In this document: piece by piece, positions 1-7,067 of the stretch
Numbering within the stretch: position 1 is the stretch's first letter
Layout: the number at the start of each line of letters is the position of its first letter
Assembly: GCF_004341105.1 (NCBI RefSeq)
Contig: NZ_SLZK01000002.1
Span: forward strand, 552,310 to 616,309
Source: Rhizobium sp. BK418
Lineage (GTDB): Bacteria; Pseudomonadota; Alphaproteobacteria; Rhizobiales; Rhizobiaceae
Reading direction: 5' to 3'
DNA length: 64,000 bases
Notes under the pieces: model-generated
Database searches by the model: none
Told to the model about the DNA's origin: nothing
The model's input: only the letters and a program-made list of their open reading frames with translations
Position numbers and translations under genes: made by a program

Positions 1-675
1 AAACACCTGGCGTTTGGCGGCAGCGACATAGGCATTGCCAGGGCCAGTGATCTTGGCAACCGGGGCAATCGTCTCGGTGCCGTAGGCCAGCGCGGCAATC
101 GCCTGCGCGCCACCGATGCGGTAGATTTCATTGACACCGACAAGCTTTGCAGCAGCCAGCACCGCCGGATTGACCAAACCACTGGTCGCCGGCACGGCGA
201 TGACGATGCGATCCACACCAGCGACCTTCGCCGGGACAGCGTTCATCAAGACCGAGCTCGGATAGCTCGCCGTGCCGCCCGGCACATACAAGCCGACGGC
301 TTCGATCGCCGTCCAGCGTGAGCCGAGGCCGACGCCCATATCGTCTTCGTAGATATCGTCCTTCGGAAGCTGACGGCGGTGATGGGATTCGATGCGCAGT
401 GCGGCAACTTTCAGAGCGCCGAGAACCTCGGAGGGGACGACCTCGACGGCTTTCTCGATTTCTTCTTCGGTGACGCGCATCGGCACAGTGGAAAAATCGA
501 TGCCGTCGAACTTCTTCGAATATTCGGCCAATGCGATATCGCCGCGGCTGCGCACATCATCGATGATGGCGCGCACGACGGTGTTGACGTCTTCGGAGAC
601 CTCGCGCTTGGTTGTGAGAAAAGCCGCGAAGCGCTGCTCGAAACCATCGGATGTCTGATTGAGCCAGATTGCCAA
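1..675 (-). CDS. hisD: Histidinol dehydrogenase (partial, C-terminus outside window)
   Basis: HisD catalyses the last two steps of histidine synthesis, L-histidinol to L-histidine with NAD+ and Zn2+. The leftward frame begins AIWLNQTSDGFEQRF and runs off the window edge just after the family signature GPGNAYVAAAKRQVF (window positions about 1-50), so the catalytic half is missing here. I place the start at a TTG (675-673), because no in-frame ATG precedes the conserved N-terminus and a GGAA-type ribosome site lies just upstream. It is the third gene of a leftward murA, DUF2948, hisD series, 34 bp after the DUF2948 stop, so co-transcription is likely. Confidence 0.93.
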   Translation of the reverse strand, partial: MAIWLNQTSDGFEQRFAAFLTTKREVSEDVNTVVRAIIDDVRSRGDIALAEYSKKFDGIDFSTVPMRVTEEEIEKAVEVVPSEVLGALKVAALRIESHHRRQLPKDDIYEDDMGVGLGSRWTAIEAVGLYVPGGTASYPSSVLMNAVPAKVAGVDRIVIAVPATSGLVNPAVLAAAKLVGVNEIYRIGGAQAIAALAYGTETIAPVAKITGPGNAYVAAAKRQVF

Positions 676-709
676 GACCGGAATTCCTTCTTTACTCGAA
701 CTGTTTCGC

Positions 710-1147
710 TCAGGTGCCGGGATGGCGCGGTTTGGAGCCCGTTTCCCAGGCGCCGCCGATATCGGCAAGCTGCACCTCGATGCATTCGACATCGAGGGCA
801 ATCGAGGCCGTTCCCGCCAGCGAGAGCTCGAGCGTGCCTTCCGGCCCCTCGCCCTTCTGGTCAAATTGCAGGGCGAGCAGCGACAGTACATCGTCTCGTC
901 GGGACCGGTCGATGCCGATCGAGCGGACGGAGAGCACACGTTTGAAAACAAGCGCGGCGCGGCGGCGTTCGAAACCCTTACGCTTGCGGACTGCCTCTTC
1001 CCAAACGAAGCGGTTGACGGCGAGCGCAAATTGCTTACCGCGCGGCGACCAGTCGATATCGGCCACCTTGAAGACACTATCCTGCACATGCGCGGAAATG
1101 ACGGCGAGGTCCTCGGCATCGAGCGCAACAAGCTTCAGGTCGGTCAT
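710..1147 (-). CDS. DUF2948 family protein
   Basis: This is a 145-aa protein of unknown function that matches the alphaproteobacterial DUF2948 family in its opening MTDLKLVALDAEDL, its length and its position. In rhizobia the family sits between murA and hisD, as here. No signal peptide, membrane segment or catalytic motif is visible, so a soluble cytoplasmic protein is expected. The reading frame is open further upstream to 1222, but the conserved N-terminus points to the ATG at 1147. It lies 113 bp after murA and 34 bp before hisD. The function is not inferred. Confidence 0.85.
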   Translation of the reverse strand: MTDLKLVALDAEDLAVISAHVQDSVFKVADIDWSPRGKQFALAVNRFVWEEAVRKRKGFERRRAALVFKRVLSVRSIGIDRSRRDDVLSLLALQFDQKGEGPEGTLELSLAGTASIALDVECIEVQLADIGGAWETGSKPRHPGT

Positions 1148-1260
1148 CCAGCCTCTATCCCGTGTCTTTAAGCCGCGACTGCGGCGATCTGTCAGACAAC
1201 GGAAATAAGGCGCGGCGTCCAAATACGCAACCGGGATAAAGGGCGTAGAAGCGCCCTTTC

Positions 1261-2553
1261 TTATTCGCTGACGCGTTCGACGATGGCGCCGCAGCGGGTG
1301 AGCTTTTCTTCCAGCCGCTCGAAACCACGATCGAGGTGATACACGCGGGAAACCATGGTTTCGCCTTCGGCCGCAAGGCCGGCAATGACGAGGGAAACGG
1401 AGGCGCGCAGGTCAGTCGCCATGACAGGGGCGCCTTTCAGCCGCTCTACACCCTCGATCTTCGCCGTCTGGCCCGACAGCGAAATCTTCGCGCCTAGTCG
1501 GGCAAGCTCCTGCACATGCATGAACCGGTTTTCGAAGATCGTTTCCGTAACATGCGAGATGCCGGAAGAGCGGGTCATCAGCGCCATGAACTGCGCCTGC
1601 AGATCGGTCGGGAAACCCGGGAAAGGATCGGTGACGATATCGACCGGCTGGATACCAGCTCCATTGCGCTTGATGCGCATGCCATTGTTAGTCGACGAAA
1701 TCTCCGCTCCGGCGCGGCGCAACGTTTCCAGCGCCGTTTCCAAGAGGACCACATCGGTATTCTCGAGCACGACATCGCCGCCGGCCATGGCAACAGCCAT
1801 GGCATAGGTGCCGGTCTCGATGCGGTCCGGCAACACCCGATGGCGCGCACCGGAAAGCGAGGTGACGCCTTCGATCGTGATAGTCGACGTGCCGGCGCCG
1901 GAAACCTTGGCGCCCATGGCGTTCAGGCAGTTGGCGAGATCCACGACTTCAGGCTCGCGGGCGGCATTGCCGATAACGGTTGTGCCGCGGGCAAGCGTTG
2001 CCGCCATCATCAGCACATGGGTCGCGCCGACGGAAACCTTCGGGAAGGTGTAGTGCGTGCCAATGAGACCGCCCTGCGGTGCCTTGGCATTGATATAGCC
2101 GCCGTCGATCTCCATCGTGGCGCCGAGTGCTGTCAGGCCTTCGATGAAGAGATCCACCGGGCGCGTGCCGATGGCGCAGCCGCCCGGCAATGAAACGCGG
2201 GCATGGCCCTCGCGAGCCAGAAGCGGACCGATGACCCAGAAGGAGGCGCGCATCTTCGCAACCAGTTCATAGGGAGCGGTCGTATCGACGATGGTTCGGC
2301 AGGTGAAATGGATCGTGCGGGCATAGGAATCTTCCTGGCGCTCGCGGCGGCCGTTGACCGCAACGTCGACACCGTGATTGCCGAGGATGCGCATTAGCAA
2401 TTCGACATCGGCAAGATGAGGCACGTTTTCGAGCGTCAGCGTATCGCTCGTCAAAAGCGAGGCGATCATCAGCGGCAGCGCGGCATTCTTGGCGCCGGAA
2501 ATCGGAATGATGCCATTAAGCTCATTACCGCCGACAATTCTGATACGATCCAT
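1261..2553 (-). CDS. murA: UDP-N-acetylglucosamine 1-carboxyvinyltransferase
   Basis: MurA transfers enolpyruvate from PEP to UDP-GlcNAc, the first committed step of peptidoglycan synthesis in the cytoplasm. The 430-aa protein has the usual family length. It opens [14 protein letters not shown] and has the invariant Lys22-Asn in [10 protein letters not shown]. The active-site Cys126 lies in the loop [10 protein letters not shown], so a fosfomycin-sensitive Cys form is expected. A GTG six bases upstream (2559) is a possible alternative start; the ATG at 2553 gives the family N-terminus. It is the first recognisable gene of the leftward murA-DUF2948-hisD group. Confidence 0.97.
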   Translation of the reverse strand: MDRIRIVGGNELNGIIPISGAKNAALPLMIASLLTSDTLTLENVPHLADVELLMRILGNHGVDVAVNGRRERQEDSYARTIHFTCRTIVDTTAPYELVAKMRASFWVIGPLLAREGHARVSLPGGCAIGTRPVDLFIEGLTALGATMEIDGGYINAKAPQGGLIGTHYTFPKVSVGATHVLMMAATLARGTTVIGNAAREPEVVDLANCLNAMGAKVSGAGTSTITIEGVTSLSGARHRVLPDRIETGTYAMAVAMAGGDVVLENTDVVLLETALETLRRAGAEISSTNNGMRIKRNGAGIQPVDIVTDPFPGFPTDLQAQFMALMTRSSGISHVTETIFENRFMHVQELARLGAKISLSGQTAKIEGVERLKGAPVMATDLRASVSLVIAGLAAEGETMVSRVYHLDRGFERLEEKLTRCGAIVERVSE

Positions 2554-2668
2554 GTGCACTTACGGGCGAGGCCCGCCTTTCCTGAAAGTGTTGCCTGTGG
2601 GGGCAAGGCAAGAGGTGGGGGTCTTTAGAGCAAATCCCATGACGCTTCAATTCGTCGCGGACCGAACA

Positions 2669-2878
2669 TTACGATTCGTCCATTTTTGCGGCGGGCTTTT
2701 TTGCAGCGGGCAGGCCATTCGTCTCGTCCGCCCGGCCGGATCGGCGAGCGCGCACCTGCTGTTTGCGTTTTGAAAGATTTTCTCTCAGCTTTTCGGCCGC
2801 CCGTTCCCGGCGCAATGCCGCCTGGGCCTCTATGGCCGCTTTCCGGCTCTGCCGGGCCTTTTCAGTCTCTTCGGTCAT
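2669..2878 (-). CDS. Small basic Lys/Arg/Ala-rich protein
   Basis: A 69-aa ORF of highly charged residues (MTEETEKARQSRKAAIEAQA at the start, KKPAAKMDES at the end). It is rich in Ala, Lys, Arg and Glu, and its first two thirds probably form one amphipathic or coiled-coil helix. It has the codon use of the neighbouring genes and lies 115 bp upstream of murA on the same strand. I do not recognise a named family. Its composition is like small conserved rhizobial hypothetical proteins, and DNA or RNA binding is possible but unproven. Confidence 0.6.
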   Translation of the reverse strand: MTEETEKARQSRKAAIEAQAALRRERAAEKLRENLSKRKQQVRARRSGRADETNGLPAAKKPAAKMDES

Positions 2879-3032
2879 TCCCCAGAATTAACCGGATTCG
2901 CGCCATTCCAAAAGTGCCTCATCCGTTATTCCCAGAGAAGTTGGAAATTGCGGCTTGCGCTCCTGCCGAAGCTGTGGCAATAGGCGCCCCGTTCACGCGA
3001 ATTGAGCGTTTCCGCTTCACGCGTCTGGTCCT

Positions 3033-3107
3033 GCTGCCGTAGCTCAGTGGTAGAGCACACCCTTGGTAAGGGTGAGGTCGGTGGTTCAATCCCACTCGGC
3101 AGCACCA
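3033..3107 (+). tRNA. tRNA-Thr (anticodon GGT)
   Basis: This is a 75-nt cloverleaf with encoded CCA. The acceptor arm pairs GCTGCCG (3033-3039) with CGGCAGC (3097-3103), followed by discriminator A and CCA. The anticodon stem CACCC/GGGTG encloses the loop TTGGTAA, giving anticodon GGT (threonine ACC/ACT codons). The T arm carries the GGTTCAATCCC signature. The gene is intact. The left end of a Tn7-like transposon begins 44 bp beyond its 3' end, which makes it the likely attachment landmark. Confidence 0.98.
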
Positions 3108-3146
3108 GTTTTCTCCCTTAGCATTATTCCCTCGCGCCCATCGGCG

Positions 3147-3151
3147 CCATT
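3147..3151. repeat. Target-site duplication CCATT, left copy
   Basis: The five bases CCATT immediately precede the left terminal repeat and are repeated immediately after the right terminal repeat (13144-13148). A 5-bp duplication is the hallmark of Tn7/Tn5053-type transposition and shows this was a direct insertion event. Confidence 0.93.
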
Positions 3152-3178
3152 TGTCAGCGACTCTAAGGATTGTCTCTA
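3152..3178 (+). repeat. Left terminal inverted repeat of the Tn7-like element
   Basis: The 27 bases start TGTCAGCGACTCTAAGG and end GTCTCTA. They are the exact reverse complement of 13117-13143. The TTGTCTCT core recurs at about 3190-3196 and 3213-3220, as expected for an array of transposase-binding sites. Confidence 0.96.
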
Positions 3179-3190
3179 CGGAGCTACCTT

Positions 3191-3221
3191 TGTCTCTCCC
3201 AGTCTCACAGGTTTGTCTCTA
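3191..3221 (+). repeat. Left subterminal transposase-binding repeat
   Basis: This 31-bp block contains the TGTCTCT core twice, separated by CCCAGTCTCACAGGTT. It matches the reverse complement of 13030-13060 at about 26 of 31 positions, so the two ends share a second inverted site inside the TIR. The spacing from the transposon tip differs (about 39 bp left, about 83 bp right). Such asymmetry is typical of Tn7-type ends. Confidence 0.8.
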
Positions 3222-3268
3222 ATGGCTTAAATCACGAGTTCTGGTTCTGAATCCCGCCATGTGCCTTA

Positions 3269-4015
3269 GTGCTTTGCGAGACGTCGTCGCATCATAGGCT
3301 TAGTCACAATCTTGCCATGGTGCCGCAAATGTCGTCCACTTCTCATCCAGATCGTTTCATTCCAGTTTCCGACGGCAGCTACGCTCGTTACAAATCGATC
3401 ATGCGTCTTTCTCGGAAAGAGCAAGACGAGGTATTAGGGAGAGAGCGAGCAATCCTGCGCGACGACACATTGGGTCTCATTGAGCGGGAATCTCTCTGGG
3501 CTGCGATCCACGATGTCCACCGCGCATTGAAGACCCTCAAGGGCCAGATCATCGAGGTCCCGTCGTATCCATCGCGCTATCGTGATTCAGTCCCATTCAG
3601 TGGCGCTGGCCTCCCGAAGGCTTTCTTTCTCAACTTCGGGAACGATTGCGGCCTGGAAGTCGATGGCGACCATGAAAGGTTTATCGAGGGGACGTACTTC
3701 GTTGCGTGTACGATGGGCGGAAAGACCGGCTACCGCTACGTCGTCGTTAGCGACACGCCACACGATATGGACGGCAAGAGCGTGCCGCTTGGTGTATCGT
3801 TGCTTGAGCAAACACGCGTGGCAATCGGCTTCGTAGAGCTTGGACATACGCTCGACGAGAGCATTAACAGAGTTACCGGTGATCCATTGATCTGTTCGTC
3901 AGTTCAGCATGAAACTGTTCGGGGCGCACTGAATGGTGGGATCGATCTGGTCTCGCGATTGTCCATGAACATCGATGTTCCTACCAATGCTGCCTCCATG
4001 CGCTTAGTCTTTTGA
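3269..4015 (+). CDS. Hypothetical cargo protein of the Tn7-like element
   Basis: The frame is open for 248 codons from a GTG at 3269. The ATG at 3329 (MSSTSHPDRFIPVSDGSYAR, 228 aa) or at 3317 is an equally plausible start. The protein has no signal peptide or membrane segment. It looks soluble, with a helical N-terminal part (residues about 40-90) and a beta-rich middle (AFFLNFGNDCGLEVDGD, then GYRYVVVSDTP). I recognise no family or catalytic motif. It is the first gene inside the left end and is transcribed in the same direction as the tns operon. As cargo it could be a defence or accessory gene, but no function is claimed. Confidence 0.6.
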   Translation: MLCETSSHHRLSHNLAMVPQMSSTSHPDRFIPVSDGSYARYKSIMRLSRKEQDEVLGRERAILRDDTLGLIERESLWAAIHDVHRALKTLKGQIIEVPSYPSRYRDSVPFSGAGLPKAFFLNFGNDCGLEVDGDHERFIEGTYFVACTMGGKTGYRYVVVSDTPHDMDGKSVPLGVSLLEQTRVAIGFVELGHTLDESINRVTGDPLICSSVQHETVRGALNGGIDLVSRLSMNIDVPTNAASMRLVF

Positions 4016-4305
4016 TGCAGAATGGGGGCCGTTTAGCTGATCGATTGCACTGGCGATGTATCAACACAACTGCCCTGCTTCTGATTGATGAGCGTTTACA
4101 GCCTATGGCGTGAACGTCCATCGTTTTACATGCGCTCCGAAGATTTGCCATATGCACATCTGCTATGTCCCTGAAGCTTAAATGGTTTGCCTCTAAAGCC
4201 CCCGGAGCAAAATTTCGACGGAAACTCACACAATATATAAGTGTACTATTTTGTAGACTGTTCTAAAATGGGGTTAGACCAAGCAGATGCAGGAAACAAC
4301 GGAAG
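4016..4305. other. Intergenic stretch with no recognised feature
   Basis: About 290 bp lie between the two cargo genes. The last 60 bp (about 4225-4285) are AT-rich and probably contain the promoter of the following gene, but I cannot point to a clear -35/-10 pair. I see no RNA gene or repeat. Confidence 0.4.
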
Positions 4306-5967
4306 ATGCCTGATACGCGGAAGGTTTCCACGGAGGATATATTAGGGCGACTCTCTGAAGGATCACGTGTGCAGCATTGTTGGCAGATTGTTTTCGAACT
4401 GTTCATTGCTTGCCTTCGCGGGACGAAAATCCTGCTATTATTAGCAGCGTTTTTCTCGCTACCCGGTTACGCGGCCGGCGCATTGCAGTGCGACTTCGTT
4501 CCCGATGAATTTGTGAATTTTGAAACAGGCTTCCTCGTCGAGCCGAGCATTCACTGCAAGGAGACTTGGTACAAGTACTATACGTTTTATGATGTTGAAC
4601 AGGAGAAGGTAGTTGCGAAGAAAAACTCCGCTTATAAGGACATGACAAAGCCACATAAAGAAATGTGCAAACACGAGTATGAGATTTGCATTAAACATGC
4701 CAAATTAGAAAAAGGCGAAAATTTTAAAGACAAATTGGCCCAACTGAGGGATGGGGCTGCCGATGCCGTGTACTACAAGAATAAACTTGGAGAAGTCAGG
4801 AAGTCCTACGAGGCAGCTAGAAATTCTACAGATGGAAAATATGCAAACACAAATGAGTATTACGAATGGACGAGCAAATCATCCGAATACAGCAATTTTA
4901 TTTATTATTACGAGCAGGCCATTAACGAGATTATATTAACGTCGGATTATTTGCTTGAAGCTTTTGACGATCAGGCGCAGGAAGCTATTAACGCCGTTGT
5001 TATTTCAAACGAGAACGGGGTAATTAAGCTCAAAGTAGATAAAACATTTCCGCCCGGTAGCGGATACTATGACGTACACTTAGAAATTAACGCCGTCCAC
5101 GATCAAGAAGGCGAGCGTTCAGACTTCATTTGGCCCTACGGACGCAATTCGTATTTCTATTCGATTTTCACCCGTGTGCCACCGCCTATTGTATTCGATT
5201 CTGATAGTCGCCCAATGTCGATCGAGTCGTTCGACTGGGATCAATTCTGCTACTCCACTCCAAATTGCAAGTACACGACCGCGCTCGCAATCGCCACCAT
5301 GCTGTTGTCGAGCAACCTACCAGCTGAAGACGCGAAGGCCCTAGAGACGACGCTCCAGGAGGTCAAAGAACAAAAGGACCCGTTGAAAACAGAAGATTCT
5401 ATTGGTCGAATTTTGAATATCGGGCTGAAAGTACTGAAAGTCGGTTGGCGGCCAGCAGCTCCGTGGATTAATCTATTGGAGTGGAACACGTGTTCGAACC
5501 TCTGCCCGCCGCCGTTCCCTCCTGCGGACGTGAGTACATTCGTTTCTTCATTGTCGGAAGAAGAGCTTGTGCTGCAATTTCAGTTAGCCGAAGAGGCGAT
5601 ACAGAAACTGTATCAATTTAATTCTCCGCCCTATACGGACATTGCGATTGCAAACCTCAGAGCTTTTCAATCTCAGCTAAAGGCACAGCTGAGATTTGTG
5701 CGCGAGACAAAGGCATATTTCGCAAACAAGAATGCTCATGCTCCAGCAGGGGGAAACCACGACAAGGCCGATGCACCTAACGGGATGGAAAAGCCGGGCA
5801 AACCGGACCACGAGCCCGTCAAAGCTGAAGGAGGAGACAAAGCAGGCCAAGGCGATAAACCTGATGCCGAAAAGCCTGACGAGGGAAAGCCAGACAAGGG
5901 CAATGACAAACCAGATAAAGAAAAAGAGAAACCAGACAAGCCTGTGGTGATCCATGGGCCGGGCTGA
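4306..5967 (+). CDS. Exported cargo protein with Cys-containing ectodomain and KPD-rich tail
   Basis: A 553-aa protein with no family I recognise. A basic stretch followed by a hydrophobic segment KILLLLAAFFSLPGYAAGA (residues about 41-59) looks like a Sec signal. The long N-region suggests the true start may be downstream, for example a GTG at 4369. The mature part contains several cysteines (near residues 62, 83, 120, 127, 317, 323), many aromatic residues (YYTFYD, IYYYEQ) and helical segments. Residues about 480-550 are a low-complexity tail of repeated KPD/KPDK units. Base composition is clearly more AT-rich than the flanking chromosome, indicating transfer. It may be a periplasmic or cell-surface protein. 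The ATG at 4306 has an AGGAAAC ribosome site. Confidence 0.75.
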   Translation: MPDTRKVSTEDILGRLSEGSRVQHCWQIVFELFIACLRGTKILLLLAAFFSLPGYAAGALQCDFVPDEFVNFETGFLVEPSIHCKETWYKYYTFYDVEQEKVVAKKNSAYKDMTKPHKEMCKHEYEICIKHAKLEKGENFKDKLAQLRDGAADAVYYKNKLGEVRKSYEAARNSTDGKYANTNEYYEWTSKSSEYSNFIYYYEQAINEIILTSDYLLEAFDDQAQEAINAVVISNENGVIKLKVDKTFPPGSGYYDVHLEINAVHDQEGERSDFIWPYGRNSYFYSIFTRVPPPIVFDSDSRPMSIESFDWDQFCYSTPNCKYTTALAIATMLLSSNLPAEDAKALETTLQEVKEQKDPLKTEDSIGRILNIGLKVLKVGWRPAAPWINLLEWNTCSNLCPPPFPPADVSTFVSSLSEEELVLQFQLAEEAIQKLYQFNSPPYTDIAIANLRAFQSQLKAQLRFVRETKAYFANKNAHAPAGGNHDKADAPNGMEKPGKPDHEPVKAEGGDKAGQGDKPDAEKPDEGKPDKGNDKPDKEKEKPDKPVVIHGPG

Positions 5968-6136
5968 TACGACGCGAATTCAGTACGTCGTCAAAGCTCT
6001 CAGGAAGGAGTTCGGCTGGACCTCCAACAACGAGAAGAAGTGGATCGGTATCGGCTCAGGGGTCCGGCGGTCTTTCGCCCATCGAGCCGTTAACATGGTC
6101 AAGGAAAATCCGCGGGTTCACTGCTCGTCGCGGTAA
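5954..6136 (+). CDS. Possible small basic protein overlapping the preceding gene end
   Basis: A 60-codon frame starts inside the last 14 bases of the exported-protein gene. It encodes a Lys/Arg-rich sequence (for example VVKALRKEFGWTSNNEKKW). No good ribosome site is visible, though the overlap would allow translational coupling. It could equally be a remnant of an older gene. I do not recognise it. Confidence 0.25.
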   Translation: MGRADTTRIQYVVKALRKEFGWTSNNEKKWIGIGSGVRRSFAHRAVNMVKENPRVHCSSR

Positions 6137-6733
6137 TCGAGAAGCAGAAAGTGCCAAAGCACATCCAAGGACCCTTCCATCTTTTCTATGATGGCATCCT
6201 CCTTGATTGGTCCGACCGTTCGCCACCTGCGCCAGGTGGTGATTTGTCCTGCCGAGCTGAGCGTAGGTCTGGGGTACGACGTCCTTATTGAAAGGACCCT
6301 GCGCAAAGATTTGTGGTTCCATATCCGATCGCGGACCGAGGTAAACCGGATCGTTAGGTCGAAGCCACCACGTTTATCTGCACATGCTGTGGTCGTAGGT
6401 TAGCAATCGCGCACGCGCCCCTTGACACCAGGTTGAATGTTCTCTATTTGTTCACGCCATGTTGAACAGCGAGCACTCCCTCTTCCGAATACATTCGCCA
6501 CTCTGACCCCAAAACGTCGAGTAACCGATCTTTCGTGGAGTGTATTATGAGCATCCCCAACGTGCCATTATCTGGATGTGCAAGCCCGCCATCCGCTTTC
6601 TCGCGCTGGTCCGACCGTTTCTGCACCTCTCTCCTGCGGTGGCACACACCAAGCTATTCCCCCTTCCAGCCACGAATAATTTCGTGACGGCCTGAAAGCC
6701 GTCGATCTCCCCCGACTTGCACGACAAGCGCCG
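6137..6733. other. Gene-poor part of the transposon
   Basis: About 600 bp carry only short, mutually overlapping frames on both strands, none with convincing protein character. One leftward frame (6118-6306) ends LDVLWHFLLLDYRDEQ and could be a gene remnant. A promoter-like pair is listed separately at 6422-6450. I found no CRISPR repeats and no copy of tRNA-Thr sequence. Confidence 0.4.
6422..6450 (+). promoter_or_regulatory. Candidate sigma70-type promoter inside the transposon
   Basis: A perfect TTGACA (6422-6427) is followed after 17 bp by TATTTG (6445-6450). No convincing reading frame follows at once, so it would drive either a non-coding transcript or a long leader for the tns operon that starts at 7068. 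Confidence 0.4.
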
Positions 6734-6794
6734 ACCTTTGCCCAATTGGCAAAAGGTTAAAAAAGCACGCGTGCGGGTCCTCGCATTAACTTTT
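6734..6794. promoter_or_regulatory. Nested palindromes upstream of the tns operon
   Basis: Three symmetric elements lie within 61 bp. ACCTTTGCC (6734-6742) pairs with GGCAAAAGGT (6748-6757) with one extra A. AAAAGGTTAA (6751-6760) is mirrored by TTAACTTTT (6786-6794) with one base missing. GCACGCGTGC (6765-6774) is a perfect 10-bp palindrome in the middle. Such an arrangement fits an operator or promoter-control region about 270 bp upstream of tnsA. No regulator gene is evident within the element. Confidence 0.45.
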
Positions 6795-6868
6795 CTTTAA
6801 GAAATGCGCCGGTATTTAGGGGTCAAGACGCGACTTGCCCCGGATATGGGGTTTGAGGGTCTGGAAAA

Positions 6869-7017
6869 GGGACAGGTGTCCCAATTCCTTCGAACCGCTT
6901 CGGGATGGTCCCGACGGCTACTAGAGCATTTGCATGGCCGGAAGGTGGTCTTCCGGTTCTCTGGGTCTCTCCCACAAGGGGTGACTCCGGGGTCGAGGCA
7001 AGCCTCTCCAAGGGAGG
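6869..7017 (+). promoter_or_regulatory. Run of consecutive hairpins in the tnsA leader
   Basis: Hairpins follow each other in the 150 bp before tnsA. They are GGGACA/TGTCCC (6869-6882), CGGGA/TCCCG (6901-6913), CCGGAAG/CTTCCGG with a 5-nt loop (6938-6956), a weak 4-bp stem at 6983-6994, and GAGGC/GCCTC (6995-7006). The last can alternatively pair CCTC (7003-7006) with GAGG (7014-7017). The frame through this region is open but has no protein-like character. A structured RNA leader, an attenuator or a small RNA are possible readings. Confidence 0.4.
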
Positions 7018-7067
7018 ACGCCGCGATCAGGCAATGGGTCATGGTACCGAGGTCGAAGGAGCGCCGC

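Noticed and set aside
5968..6800. Possible CRISPR array or guide-RNA cassette in the gene-poor part of the Tn7-like element
   Set aside because: I looked for repeats of 20-40 bp with regular spacing and for sequence matching the tRNA-Thr region. I found neither, and no Cas-like gene is present in the element.
6804..7067. N-terminal extension of TnsA (frame open from 6804)
   Set aside because: The segment is rich in hairpins and the translated sequence has no protein-like character. The ATG at 7068 has a strong AAGGAG site.
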